Source of the DNA: Symbiodinium natans
Taxonomy: Eukaryota; Sar; Dinophyceae; Suessiales; Symbiodiniaceae
DNA length: 64,000 nucleotides
Reading direction: 5' to 3'
NCBI GenBank assembly: GCA_905221605.1
Contig: CAJNDS010000453.1
Location: 62,001 to 126,000, forward strand
A program made the translations under genes and the position numbers. Under the pieces are notes generated by a model that saw nothing but the letters and a program-made list of their open reading frames with translations, was not told the DNA's origin and did no database searches. Positions 49,793 through 61,282 of this stretch are shown piece after piece (within the stretch, counting starts at the first letter, position 1; every line of letters begins with the position of its first letter).

Positions 49793-52700
49793 AAGGAGGA
49801 GACCTCGGACAGCCCATGGTGCGGTTGAATAACCCTTCGCGACAATGATAGAGATAGAGGATCATGAGTGCTTGCTTTGCAAGGGCCGGACCCATGCTGT
49901 GTGCTGCGCCTCAATGCCGTCAATACCCCAGGAGCTCGCGATGCTGCGGGGCCGGCTGGCCGCAGGGGGCCCCAAGCACACAAGCGCACACACGTGACAG
50001 GTCGCAGGTCTCGGGGACGCAGGATCACAGGAGGATGGGGGCAGGGTGGTGGTGCTGAAGGCCCCTTAGCGGTACAAAAGGCCGGTAGCCGCTGAGCCTG
50101 CCTGAGGCGGAGAGTGCTGCAGCTGCTGCGGAGGAGGGGTGGGGGCTTGGTGAGCCGGGCGTCAGTTTTGGGCTGGGAGCCTTCATAGGGCTCGTACAGT
50201 GCTCGTACGTAGTTCTCAAAAAGGCATGCTGTTTCAGTTCGGTTTCAGATTTAGGTGACATGAAGACTCTGAATGAAAGAAGTTGCATGCGAGCACATAT
50301 CACGTGCATGGTGCTCTCACCTGGACTCAGCGGCATCTGTGTCAGGTGAAGCACCATAGCCTGAGCTTCAAGAAGCAGCTGGCAGATTTGCTGATGACCG
50401 CCGAGATCCCCTTGGTGCCGCTGGGGAGAGGGATTGTGTCACGGACCATGACAGGTGTGTCGCGTACGTAGCGAAGCCTTGGAGAAAGCAGGCATCTTCG
50501 GAACGCCTCCGATTTACAGAAGTTATATTGTGCAAGTCTGATGATCGCTTCCTTGCACCTCCCAAAAGCCAAGTGTCTGAATGTGGCATGTGGTGGGGCT
50601 GCTTCGGGAAACGAGCTTGAAATTGCCAGGTCGACCCGCCGGCAAACGACCCGGCGAAGGAGCGGATCTCCACGGACGCCCAGATCTGCAGCATCCTTCG
50701 GGGCCTTCAAGGCGGGGAGCTGGTCTGCGTAGGGGTTGTGCAGGGCTGTACAGAGGAGAGACATGCCATGCCGATCGGACTCATCTGATCATGTGCATGG
50801 GTCACGTGAGGCAGCAACGTCACCACGGAGGAGCTTCAGGCGCGAGCCAAGCGATCATTGCGCGTGGCCCATCGCCGCTCCTGTCCTAAAAACTCCCAGG
50901 CCCACTTGCAAGGAGCCCTTGCCGACAGCTGGGCGCCCAGTCGCCCACCTCATCCCACATCACATCCCGTGTTTTGGGGCCTCAGAAGAAAAATGAAAAA
51001 TGAGAAACTAGTTATATGCTACACGTCATGTAGACGTGTACACTAGATTCGGAGTCTTTTCCACAATCCGAGGTGCGCTGAGCCTCCAGACCCTGGCGCG
51101 CTGCTTGGGCCCAAGCCCGGCCTGCGAGGCGAAGGAGGTTGAGGAGGCCCCGGGCTCCCCCTTCCAAATGCAGCTGTCCACGGGACAGGGGGCAGAGTCC
51201 CCGTGAGTAGGCGCTGGTGCCGGACAAGTACGACCTCGAGGACAAGATGCAGCTGGCGCAGTTCCTGGAGAAGGCGAACATCCGCCTGGTGCCGCGGATC
51301 ATTGGAGCAAAGCCCTTGCTTGTCCCCCCTTCTGAAATCAGAGAGAGCCCTCAGCTGTTACCGGGCATGAATGGCCCGCCGAGGTGCGCGTCGAGTTCCT
51401 GCAAAAACTCCACCGCGAAGGTCGTCGGCTCCGCCTCCTCACCTCTTCGCTTGATGCTCTCCTTCTGCTCTGCCCCAGTTATATTCTCCCCGCTTCTGCC
51501 ACATTGCGCAGGCCGGCGCCTCCCGCGGCGCCAGGAGGCCGAGTACGCCTACGCTGGGAGCCGCACCGCGCTGGTCACGCACGAGGAGGTGCGGGGGTGG
51601 GGGGGGGGGCGGAGTGAAGGCTGGTCTTTCTTACCAGGGTTGTGTTTCCGCCTCTTTGCTGGCGAGGTCCTGGGCTGGGCGAGGGGAGAGCAGACTGAGA
51701 TCGGGAGGATCGTGTCCGTTTCACACGTTTGGGAGGCGCGCGAGCATCCTGACCCCTACGGCTTCCAGTTGCAAAAGCTTGCGACGTCAGGGAAGCTGCG
51801 GGGGCAGGATTGCTTGTTCGTGGACTACGTCTCACTTTTCCAGTTTAAGAGGCTCGACGAAACGCAGGAAGAGAGCTTCAGGCGCGCCATGCAGAACATG
51901 CACGTTCTTTATGCGCATGAGCACACTCATACGTTGCGCGTCGAGAGCCTCACCCCCGAGGGGCGAATTAAGGATGCATGGTGTCACGGAGAGCTCGTTG
52001 AGGTCTACGACCTCCGCAGCGGTCACGTCAAGCCGGTGTTGGCGGCTGACCTAATTCAAAACCGCACTGCGTACCACCAGCGGGGGTGGTGTGTTGCCGA
52101 ACTCCAGTGGTCCTCCACGCGATCCGAGAGCAACCGGTCGCAAGAGGTGGACAGCTCCGAGTCGGACCAGGCGGGCGTCGCTCCGATGGACCCCGACACC
52201 TTCCGAGCCACCGTAGGGGACACTCTTATATTCACCCATCGGAGCGACGCCGACGCGGTGATGCAATTGCAGAGGCGCGTGTTCGAAGAGAAGGCGGCGA
52301 GCTGCAAAGCGCTCAAGCTTTCAAATCTCAGCGCCGATGCCTTAGCCGTAGGGCTGACGTCTCTGGACCGGTACCCGCAGCTGGAGAGCCTCGCCAGGCA
52401 AGCAGTGCATGACTAATTACTTTTCGTATCAGTTGTAACGTCTGTTTGGGTCTCCTCTTCTATTTTTGTTTTTCCCCCTTCTCTGCTCCGACATCGTTAT
52501 TCCAGGAGTTTGGCCATCCTGCACAGCGTCCTCACACCCAACCTTCCGCAGCTGCTGCAGGCGGCGAGCATGAGCGATGGCAGCTCTCCAGGGTTCTGTT
52601 CTGGGCAGGTTTGGAGCTTCCCGCGTGGTGCCCCCGCCCCTTTTTTGGCAGGTCCTGGAGGCGAAGGCGCTGGCGACGCTCCAGCTGGACCACGTCGGCC

Positions 52701-54498
52701 TCCTTGAGGAAGGCGCCCGCCAGCTCGCGGAGGCCCTTGTGCAGTCGCCCTCTTTTTCGGGTTCCTGGGAAGGGCGCCGTAGACCCGTCCTCCGAAGGGT
52801 GCTTGGCGTGCCCACTGGGCTGCTGGGCAACCTCCCTACTTCTACCGGCTACCTCCCCTGTGGCAACGGCTGCGGACGAAACATTGTTTTTTGCCGTCTG
52901 GAAACAGAGTAGGCTTTGGGACTTAGGGACAGGAACCAACTTGGTGGAGCCCTTAACACGGCTGGCGCCCTTACAGTCAACCCCCAAGATTTTTGACAAT
53001 GTGTCTTGCCCTGGTTTTTGTTGACCGTGACATTTTTCACATTTCCAAACTTTGCCTAAAGAAACCATGCGGTGGGAGGGGTGGCAATCCCAAAATCGCG
53101 CAAAAACCTAACCACATTCACCCAGGTTGACGCATGGCGTGGCGAGGATTCGGTTAAGGGTGACACCAGGGTGAACTTGCTGTGCATACAAACCACAAAC
53201 CTCACATTGAATAGAGGAGTTTGTGGGGTGCGATTTGAAGGTCCAGAGGTGCCCGGATTCCTTTCCTTCAGCTGCCTGCTGCAACCTCCCCTTCTTGTTG
53301 ACCCACACGTGCACTTCCTATATATGGCAGCTTACCGAAGGGGTCATAGCGCAGCGTGCAGGTTCAGTCAGAGTTCAGCCTGAGCCCTGCAGCCGGCCTT
53401 TGCCCCTCCCCCCTGACAGCACTGACATGCCCTGAAGCCCCAAGGGCAAAATTGTGGCACAGGCCTTTTGCCTCTGCTCGACGCTCACCACGCTCACGCT
53501 GAGCAACGACGGTGCTTGGGGCGTGGCTTGGGAGGTCCTGAAGGGTCTCTGATTGTGGTCCGACATCCGGCAATTGTCGCCCATAGCCGCGTGGAATGAC
53601 TCACCTGCGAGTTGGTATCTATCTATCTATCTATTTATCTCTCTCTCTCGCTCTCTGTGTCTCGCTCTCAGGCAGTGCTATGTTGCTGTGCATCGCAGGC
53701 GCTCACGCAGAACACGACGCTGACACGACTGAGCCTTCAGGGGACTGCGATCACGGAGGGCGGCGCCTCTGTGCTGCTGAAGGTGGGTCGCAGCTGCCGC
53801 TGCGGGAGGGAGTTGCGTCGTTGTAGACTCGCAGCCGAAGGGGAGGCCAGCTCTGAATGGCTCCGATGCAGGCACTGCAGTCGAACACGACGCTGGCTCG
53901 GATGGATCTCTCCGAGGCCGACGTCGGCGTGGCCGCGCTGGCAATAGCAAGGGCGATGCAGGAGAAGCAGGCGGGACGCCTGCGCCTGCCTGCACCGTCT
54001 GCGGAGTCCATGAACTTGATGCTCGATTCAGTGCTTTGGCTAGCATTTCTAGCTACCGGCAGCTCTCGGCAGTGGCGAGCAGGTGGCCTGCGACGTGTCC
54101 CACCCCCACGTGGAGCTCCTGAGGCTAATGCAGGCTTGCAGTCAACGTGCGATGCCTGCGACGGTTGTTTCGCACACGTTTCGCACACGATCGCACGCGC
54201 GTCTGCATGACGTCTCCAGTATGTATTAAAGAAATGTACAGATATACACATACACTAAGCTTTGACAGACAGACGCTGATCCTTCCCTGAGTCCTGGGGC
54301 GAGAGCTGGGAGCACCTGGAGCAACGGCTGCATCAGCTACTGCGAGCACACGAGCTGGAGCTGGACTTCCAGGGCAAGCGGATGGGCCCTTGCCTTGGAA
54401 TCCGGGGATGGGACCGGGATGGCCGGGGTGCGGGCAATGTGGGCTCGGCATCTCTTATCCTCCGGGCACAGTCCATCATGATGGCTTCAGAGCTTTGA
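49481..54498 (+). CDS. Multi-exon RIIa/Dpy-30-like, VSHVW-domain, LRR protein
   Basis: A plus-strand gene of many short exons, about 5 kb. The firmest pieces are exons 1-2 (dimerisation-type helix pair), a long exon at 51655-52416, three LRR exons (52652-52732, 53699-53782, 53872-53961) and two C-terminal exons (54053-54133, 54292-54498 with TGA). All small exons from 52652 on are phase 0 and a multiple of 3 (81, 84, 90, 81 nt). Introns end in AG and begin with GT, GC or GA. Candidate exons in the middle, less sure, encode LADLLMTAEIPLVPLGRG (50383), KERISTDAQICSILRGLQGG (50660), DKYDLEDKMQLAQFLEKANI (51219) and PRRQEAEYAYAGSRTAL (51526). An N-terminal docking helix, a signalling-like domain and LRRs suggest a sensing or scaffold protein; this role is inference. 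Confidence 0.5.
51655..52416 (+). CDS. Long exon with VSHVW / RGWC domain
   Basis: About 250 codons open. Landmarks are IGRIVSVSHVWEAREHPDPY, GQDCLFVDYVSLFQF, ESFRRAMQNMHVLYAHEH, HQRGWCVAELQWSSTR and, near the end, CKALKLSNLSADALAVGL. The sequence VSHVWE...HPDP...FVDYVSL...MQNMHVLY...RGWCVAE has the layout of a Rossmann-like signalling fold (start of a strand ending S-H-x-W, then an F-x-D-Y strand, then a Y-x-R-G-W-C-x-x-E helix). This recalls HET- or TIR-related domains of NLR-like proteins. I offer that only as a resemblance. It precedes the LRR exons in the same gene. A stop at 52414-52416 probably lies beyond the true exon end. Confidence 0.5.
   Translation, partial: FAGEVLGWARGEQTEIGRIVSVSHVWEAREHPDPYGFQLQKLATSGKLRGQDCLFVDYVSLFQFKRLDETQEESFRRAMQNMHVLYAHEHTHTLRVESLTPEGRIKDAWCHGELVEVYDLRSGHVKPVLAADLIQNRTAYHQRGWCVAELQWSSTRSESNRSQEVDSSESDQAGVAPMDPDTFRATVGDTLIFTHRSDADAVMQLQRRVFEEKAASCKALKLSNLSADALAVGLTSLDRYPQLESLARQAVHD
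52652..54498 (+). CDS. LRR exons and C-terminal exons of the same gene
   Basis: Exon 52652-52732 encodes LATLQLDHVGLLEEGARQLA (GC donor). Exon 53699-53782 encodes ALTQNTTLTRLSLQGTAI then TEGGASVLLK (GT donor). Exon 53872-53961 encodes ALQSNTTLARMDLSEADVGV then AALAIARAMQ (GA donor). These are ribonuclease-inhibitor-type leucine-rich repeats, one repeat per exon, as in NLR genes of animals. Exon 54053-54133 encodes SGEQVACDVSHPHVELLRLM (GC donor). The last exon, 54292-54498, encodes SWEHLEQRLHQLLRAHELEL and ends at a TGA. Phase-0 boundaries throughout allow exon shuffling or skipping without frame loss. Confidence 0.65.
52950..53314 (-). pseudogene. Antisense Cys/His zinc-ligand relic in an LRR-gene intron
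   Basis: The minus strand, in one frame interrupted by a single TAG near 53106, encodes two related motifs: HLWTFKSHPTNSSIQCEVCG and CHPSHRMVSLGKVWKCEKCH. Each has a His pair or single His before a Cys-x-x-Cys, with an aromatic residue just before the first Cys in the second copy, suggesting zinc binding. The frame then continues with GVDCKGASRVKG and becomes Arg/Gln-rich. It lies inside the intron between the LRR exons at 52732 and 53699, on the opposite strand. The most likely source is the coding tail of a non-LTR retrotransposon, but no RT is present to prove it. Confidence 0.45.
53610..53672. repeat. (TATC)n / (TCTC)n microsatellite
   Basis: Pyrimidine-rich tetramer repeat just upstream of the acceptor of the 53699 LRR exon. 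It may double as its polypyrimidine tract. Confidence 0.9.
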
Positions 54499-54639
54499 CC
54501 TTTTAGGTTTAAACTTGTTGCTCGTCAAGGCTTTCGCTCTGATCAAAGTTTTAGAGCTCAATGTTGAAAAACTCAGGAGTCCCTGATACCGAAGCCTCGG
54601 ATCTGGTTGGCCATGGCATGGAAGCTTCGGGGTTGACTG

Positions 54640-54735
54640 AGGCCCAGACAAAGCCCGTGTCCTGGGCGGTGCTCTCGGCCAGCAGCTTCAGGAGCTGAGC
54701 CTGAAACTAGAAAGCAACGCGCTCCGCCCGGGGCT
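54640..54735 (+). pseudogene. LRR module upstream of the tandem array
   Basis: The plus strand reads VLGGALGQQLQELSLKLESN, then ALRPGLS, matching the LxxLxLxxNxxxPG pattern of the array modules. Confidence 0.5.
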
Positions 54736-55463
54736 GAGCTTTCGACATCATTGAGGCCTCTCCTGAGCGCCTCCAAGCTTCGAGCCTCGCCGCTTCCACT
54801 AGATCGAGAGTCCGAGCATGTCCGATTTCATGGGCCCGACTTCTGTGCCCGACTCTGGTCCGGCGACTTTTGCATTCAAGATGGCAGGTATGGCTTATAA
54901 GCGGCCGCCCCGCATGGACCCGTTTGAGTTGCACGTCTTGAAACGCCGTTTCGCAAGAATCTCCGGAGATTTTTCTGAAACATTCCTTCTTTCACCTGTC
55001 AAGCGAGTCGGGGGCATTCTGAGGTTCTGTGGGATTCCAGGGCGAACGGTCGAGGTTGAATACTACTTAGGAGTTGAGAGGCTGAGGGCTAGGGGCTTTG
55101 CAGGGAATAGGCATTCGATGACACGTCAACGACTTGGGTGCTCGACATGGCTGAGCTTCAGCTGAGTTTTTGTTCCCTTCGGACTTCTGGCACGGAGCAT
55201 CGCCCGCCCTTGGCCTTTCTCCTGCATTCCACGCATGCATGGCTTTCCGTGTCGAGGGAGCATGTCAAAGGGGCTCCAATCCCGAATTGACGCGGACCAT
55301 CATGCAACGCATGGGTGGGTGGGGCAAGCCGAGCCTGGGCCTTCGGGTTGTCCAATTTCTGCATCCAAAGCAGCCCTCGCATGCCCCCAAGAATCACCAT
55401 CTTCAAGCCCGGTGCATCGGAAAAACCGCCGCTGTGTTTTGTTGTGCGTGAGTTTTGTTTGCC

Positions 55464-55611
55464 TCTGAAGTTCGCGTGCCTCTCGCGGCGCCCCGAGGCG
55501 ACGCAGGCTGCCAGCACCTCGCCGGCGGCCTGGGCAAGATACCCCGTCTGCAGAAGCTGAGCCTCAACTTGTGCAACAACTCCGTCGGCCCGGGGCCTCA
55601 GTGCCCTTAGC
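55464..55611 (+). pseudogene. LRR-A module, copy 1
   Basis: The plus strand reads RGDAGCQHLAGGLGKIPRLQ, then KLSLNLCNNSVGPGPQCP and a stop. The consensus is LxxLxLxLxxNxVGPG, a leucine-rich repeat. It follows an acceptor-like CTCTGAAG. No clear donor lies before the stop, so it may be a terminal or dead exon. Confidence 0.55.
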
Positions 55612-56218
55612 TCAGGCAGCTCTTTCATAACAAAAAGGGGTGGAGAGCCGCCCGCTTTTTGCAAGGCATCCTCTTCAAAGGTTGGAAGGAGCCCGAGGCG
55701 GCGAAGGCTTTATGAATAGGTACGATATAATGGCATGTCCCATGCCGCACGCAGTGAGGCGCACGCAAGCGTTGCAACATTTTTTGTCGCAGTTCTGGAG
55801 GATTTGGCCGCCTGATGTCCCCCCCTTGAACTGAAGCCCCCCGCCGCGGCCGTTTTCGGAAGGACTTAGGAGGCCGGTCCATGGGAAAAATCGCGGGCCA
55901 TCCCAATGCCCGGGCATGCCCAAGCAGCCCGGGTTCGGGCCTTGTTCCGTGCCTTGTTGAGCCCCTGAACAAACAGTTGAAGGTCTTCAACTTGTCAAGC
56001 CTCTATTTTTCTCGACGGCTTCCTTGGGCTCCTCGTGCTCCTTTCGCTTCAGAACACCCAGCGCTCCTCAACGCGGTCCTCTAGACCCTCGAAACCTCCT
56101 CAGCCCTTTAAAGGGCTCCTGAAGCCCACCAAGTCTTTTAAGCTGATTTTCTCATTATCACACCCTCCAAAGTTTGTAAGCCCAGGAGCTCCTTACAGGA
56201 ACTCCCAGTGAAAGATTA

Positions 56219-56341
56219 CTCCGAGGCCTGGAGGGAGGCCGCTGGCTGGGCGGCGCCGTCGGCCAACTCCCGGAGCTCCAGGAGCTGACCCTGAACTTTG
56301 CCCACAACAACCTCGGCTGGGGGCCCCGGAAGGTTGCAGGA
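56219..56341 (+). pseudogene. LRR-B module, copy 1
   Basis: The plus strand reads EGGRWLGGAVGQLPELQELT, then LNFAHNNLGWGPRKV. Same repeat type as LRR-A but with a GWGP end. Confidence 0.55.
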
Positions 56342-58436
56342 CCTCGGGGTTGGTGTGGGGGCCTTCGAAGTCAAGCACGTTCCAAGGTCGGAGGTAGAAT
56401 GAAAGCGCCGCTCACGGAATCCCGAGTCAGGAAAAAACAATTCTGCCCAAGATGTTTCGTCAGGAAAAAGGAATGAAATTTGGAATGCATTTATCGAAGA
56501 AGCGGTGAGGGAAGGGACCTGTGGGCGCCCGCCTCAGCCACAACGAGACTCACAATCTGTAGAGCATTCCGTGAAGCCCCGAGGCGGCCCCCGCGGTGAG
56601 CAAATCAGCCCCTGGGCTCCGAATTCTGGGATTTCCCCTTCCAAAAAAGAAATAACGGCGAGACTCCAAAGTCGAACCCCGGGAACGTTCGAGGCTCCAA
56701 ACCAGGAGCCTTTAGCTCCAAAAGGTCCAACATATCCCGCTTCGTTTAAGGTGTCAAGAGAGCAGGGGTGATTTCCCTGATGAATCGTCGGTCTATGTCG
56801 GCCTTGGTCGAGCTTGAGCAGTGGGCTCGGGGTTGCATACATCCAACGCTGCGAAAAGCGGAGTGAACTTGTCAGATGAGATCCTGCATGGTGTGCGCGT
56901 ACTTTCTGTTCTCTCCCCAACTGTTTTTTCGTTGCCGTGGTCGCCGAACGAGTAATCATATTCTGCCAGGCTCATGGGCTCGACGCTTCGGGGTAGGGGG
57001 GGTGGGGGGAACGCAATTGGCGCAGCGGCGCCTAGGCGAGAGCGCGATGTCGAGCGAAAACCTATAGGTAGCTGCGGAACATTGCCGGAACCAATGGGTG
57101 CCTATGGCACGCCACTTTTTTTGTGCGATGCCTTAGGCTGCTCCTGACTTCATGGTGTTTAATAGAAGCATGCTGAATTGTGTTCTTGTCGGGCTGATCT
57201 GATTTGCCATGCTTCGGATGCCACGGAGTATCATCCAAGTTGCGAGAGCCACAAGACACCTCCATATCCTCACCCTCCCAAACGTTCACACAGCGCCCCA
57301 AACCCGAAAGCCCTGCAGGCTGCCTGTAGGGTTCGGGAGCCTAGGGCGCCATCGCATGTGGCTGAGGTTTAGGATGCCAGGAGGGGACGCGGAAACCCAG
57401 CCCGCAAAACCCCCCAACCCTGGGTATCAACGGTGCGCTTCTCGATGTATGTCGGCTTGAGTAACCAACGTCCGGTGGCGCAGGCGTGGCTCATGGTAGG
57501 TGACGGTTGCGGCGTGCGCATCATCCTTGCAAACAGGGGCCTCACTCGAAATCCGGGCTTTTGGCAGCTTAGCGCCCGAGACTCGATGCCTCGAAGCCTA
57601 GACTTCAGCCCGAAACTCTCTCAAGCCCAAGTTGGAGCCCTGAGCGCCTCCAAGCTTCGAGCCTCGCCGCTTCCGGTAGACCGAGAGTCCGAGCATGCCC
57701 GAGCATGTCCGATGTCATGGGCCCTGACTTCTGCGCGCGACTCTGGTCCGGCGACTTTTGCATTCAAGATGGCAGGTATGGCTTATAAGCGGCCACCCTG
57801 CATGGACCCGTTTGAGTTGCACGTCTTGAAACGCCGTTTCGCAAGAATCTCCAGAGATTTTTCTGAAACATTCCTTCTTTCACCTGTCAAGCGAGTCGGG
57901 GGCATTCTGAGGTTCTGTGGGATTCCAGGGCGAACGGTCGAGGTTGAATACTACTTAGGAGTTGAGAGGCTGAGGGCTAGGGGCTTTGCAGGGAATAGGC
58001 ATTCGATGACACGTCAACGACTTGGGTGCCCGACGTGGCTGAGCTTCAGCTGAGTTTTTTCCCCTTCGGACTTCTGGCGTGGAGCATCGCCCGCCCTTGG
58101 CCTTTCTCCTGCATTCCACGCATGCATGGCTTTCTGTGTCGAGGGAGCGTGTCGAGGGGGCTCCAATCCCGAATTGACGCGGACCATCATGCAACGCATG
58201 GGTGGGTGGGGCAAGCCGTCCCTAAACTGCGCTTGGGCGCATCGGCTCTGAGACTCGAAAAGGTCGGCATGAAAGAGCTGAAAGGGCTTGCAATGGGTTT
58301 GGAGCTGGAGGTCCTGTCCTGGGCCTTCGGGTTGTCCAATTGTTGCATCCAAAGCAGCCTCGAATCACCATCCTAAAGCCCGGTGCATCGGAAAAACAGC
58401 CGCTGTGTCTTTTGCTGCGTGAGTTTTGTTTGCCTC

Positions 58437-58581
58437 TGAAGTTCGCGTGCCGCTCGCGGCGCCCCGAGGCGACACAGGCTGCCAGCACCTCGCCGACGGC
58501 TTGGACAAGATACCCCGTCTGCAGAAGCTGAGCCTCGACTTGGGCAACAACTCCGTCGGCCCGGGGCCTCAGTGCCCTTAG
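58437..58581 (+). pseudogene. LRR-A module, copy 2
   Basis: Reads CQHLADGLDKIPRLQKLSLD, then LGNNSVGPGPQCP and a stop. Confidence 0.55.
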
Positions 58582-59179
58582 CTCAGGCAGCTCTTTTATA
58601 ACAAGAAGGGGAGGAGAGCCGCCCGTTTGCATCCTCTTCCAGGGTTGGCAAGAGCCTGAGGCGGCGAAGGCTTTATGAATAGGTACGATATAATAGCGTC
58701 CCATGCCGCACGCAGTGAGGCGCACGCAAGCGTTGCAACATTTTTTGTCGCAGTTCTGGAGGATTTGGCCGCCTGATGTCCCCCCCTTGAACTGAAGCCC
58801 CCCGCCGCGGCCGTTTCGGAAGGACTTAGGAGGCCGGTCCATGGGAACATCGCGGGCCATCCCAATGTCCGGGCATGCCCAAGCAGCCCGGGTTCGGGCC
58901 TTGTTCCGTGCCTTGTTGAGCCCCTGAACAAACAGTTGAAGGTCTTCAACTTGTCAAGCCTCTATTTTTCTCGACGGCTTCCCTGGGCTCCTCGTGCTCC
59001 TTTCGTTTCAGAACACCCAGCGCTCCTCAACGCGGCCCTCTAGACTCTCGAAACCTCCTCAGCCCTTTAAAGGGCTCCTGAAGCCCACCAAGTCTTTTAG
59101 GCTGATTTTTTCCATTATCACACCCTCCAAAGTTTGTAAGCCCAGGAGCTCCTTACAGGAACTCCCAGTGAAAGATTTT

Positions 59180-59300
59180 CTCCGAGGCGTGGAGGGAGGC
59201 CGCTGCCTGGGCGGCGCCGTCGGCGAACTCCCGGAGCTCCAGGAGCTGACCCTGAACTTTCGCAACAACAAGCTCGGCTGGGGGCCCCGGAAGGTTGCAG
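59180..59300 (+). pseudogene. LRR-B module, copy 2
   Basis: Reads EGGRCLGGAVGELPELQELT, then LNFRNNKLGWGPRKV. Confidence 0.55.
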
Positions 59301-61138
59301 GACCTCGGGGTTGGTGTGGGGGTCGCGGAAGGGGGGGACGTTCCAAGCACGTTCCAAGGTCGGAGGAAGAATGAAAGCACCGCGCAGGGAATCCCGAGTA
59401 ATTAAGTTGGAAAACAGATTCTGAGCAAGATGTTGAGTAAGGAAACAGGGAATGAACTTTCGAATAAATTAGTCGAAGAAGCGGTGAGGGAAGGGACCTG
59501 TGGGCGCCCGCCTCCGCCACAACGAGACTCACAATCTGTAGATCATTCTGTTGAGCCCTAAGGGTTTCAGGCGGCCCCCCCCCCCCCAGACTGCAAATCA
59601 GCCAAAATCTGGGATCTCCCCTCCCAAAAAAGCATAACGGCGAGACTCCAAAGTCGAACCCCCGGAGCATTCGAGGCTCCAAACCCGGAGCCTTTGGACA
59701 TGGCAGCTCCAAAAGGTCGAACGTATCCAGCTTCTTTGAAGGTGTCAAGAGAGAAGGGGTGATCTCCCTGATGGATCGTCGATCTATGTCGGCCTTGGTT
59801 GAGCTCGAGCATCCGATCGAGTCGGCTTTAGGCTCGGGATTTGCATACATCCAATGCCTGCGAAAAGCGGAGTGAACTCGTCAGGTGAAATCCTGCATGG
59901 GTGCGCGCGTACCTGTTCTCTCCCCAATTGCCTGTTTGTTGCCGTCTTCGCCGAACGAGTACTTCCAAACGTTTCGCACAGCGCCCCAAACCCCCGAAAG
60001 CCCTGTAGGCTGCCTGTAGGTTCGGGAGCCTAGGGCGACATCGCATGTGCCTGAGGTTTAGGATGCCAGGAGGGGACGCGGAACCCAGCCCGCAAAACCC
60101 CCCAACCCTGGCCATCAACGGTACACTTCTCGATTCATGTCGGTTTGAGTAACCAACGTCCGGTGGGGCAGGCGTAGCTCATGGCGTGCGCATCATCCTT
60201 GCAAACAGGGGCCTCACTCAAAATCCGGGCTTTTGGCAGTTTAGCGCCCGAGACTTGATGTCTCGAAGTCAAGGCTTCAGCCCGAAACTCTCTCAAGCCC
60301 AAGTTGGAGCCCTGAGCGCCTCCAAGCTTCGAGCCTCGCCGCTTCCAGTAGACCGAGAGTCCGAGCATGCCCGAGCATGTCCGATGTCATGGGCCCCGAC
60401 TTCTGCGTGCGACTCTGGTCCGGCGACTTATGCATGCAAGATGCCAGGTATGGCTTAAGCTGCCGCCCCGCATGAACCCGTTTGAGTTGCACGTCTCCAA
60501 ACGCCATTTCGCAAGAATCTCCGGAGATTTGTCTGAAACATTCCTTCTTTCACCTGTCAAGCGAGTAGCGAGTCGGGGGCGTTCTGATGTTCTGTGGGAT
60601 TCCAGGGCGAACGTTGGAGGTTGAATTTTACTTGGAGTTGAGGGGGTGAGGGCTGAGGGCTTTGCAGGGAATAGGCATTCGATGACACGTCAAAGACTTG
60701 GGTGCTCGACGTGGTTGAGCTTCAGCTGAGTTTTTTTCCCTTCGGGCTTCTGGCATGGAGCATCGCCCGCCCCCGGCCTTTGTCCTGCATTCCACGCATG
60801 CATGGCTTACCGTGTCGAGGGAGCGTGTCGAGGGGGCTCCAATCCCAGAAAGCAATTGACACGTACCATCATGCAACGCATGGGAGGGGGGTGGGTGGGG
60901 CAAGCTGAGAGATCCCTAAGCTGCACGTGAGCGCATCGGCTCTGAGACTCAAAAAGGTTGCGTGAAAGGGCTTGCAATGGCTTCGGAGCTTGACGTCCTG
61001 TCCTGGGCCTTCAGGTTGCAATTGTCCAATTTCTTCATCCAAAGCAGCCCTCGCAAGCCCCCAAGAATCGCCATCTTCAAGCCCGGTGCATCGGAAAAAC
61101 CGCCGCTGTGTTTCGTTGTGCGTGAGTTTTTTTCCTCT

Positions 61139-61282
61139 GAAGTTCGCGTGTCGCTCGCGGCGCCCCGAGGCGACACAGGCTGCCAGCACCTCGCTGGCGG
61201 CTTGGACAAGATACCCCGTCTGCAGAAGCTGAGCCTCGACTTGCGCAACAACTCCGTCGGCCCGGGGCCTCAGTGCCCTTAG
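61139..61282 (+). pseudogene. LRR-A module, copy 3
   Basis: Reads CQHLAGGLDKIPRLQKLSLD, then LRNNSVGPGPQCP and a stop. Confidence 0.55.

Larger units (their letters stand above)
54758..57600 (+). repeat. Tandem LRR-bearing unit, copy 1 (~2.88 kb)
   Basis: First of three direct copies. Shared markers in order: GCGCCTCCAAGCTTCGAGCC (54767), CATTCCACGCATGCATGGC (~55225), the LRR-A module (55464-55611), GAACTCCCAGTGAAAGA (~56199), the LRR-B module (56219-56341), AGGGAAGGGACCTGTGGGCG (~56509). It is longest around 57060-57260, which the second copy lacks. It contains a 115-codon frame (54818-55165: MAGMAYKRPPRMDPFELHVL) also found in copy 2. Confidence 0.9.
57601..60270 (+). repeat. Tandem LRR-bearing unit, copy 2 (~2.67 kb)
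   Basis: Same marker order as copy 1: 57644 (GCGCCTCCAAGC), LRR-A 58437-58581, GAACTCCCAGTG 59157, LRR-B 59180-59300, ~59489 (AGGGAAGGGACC). It has a 90-bp segment near 58215-58310 (CATCGGCTCTGAGACTC) absent from copy 1. The frame with MAGMAYKRPPCMDPFELHVL is open for 206 codons here (57433-58053) but has no known motif. Confidence 0.92.
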
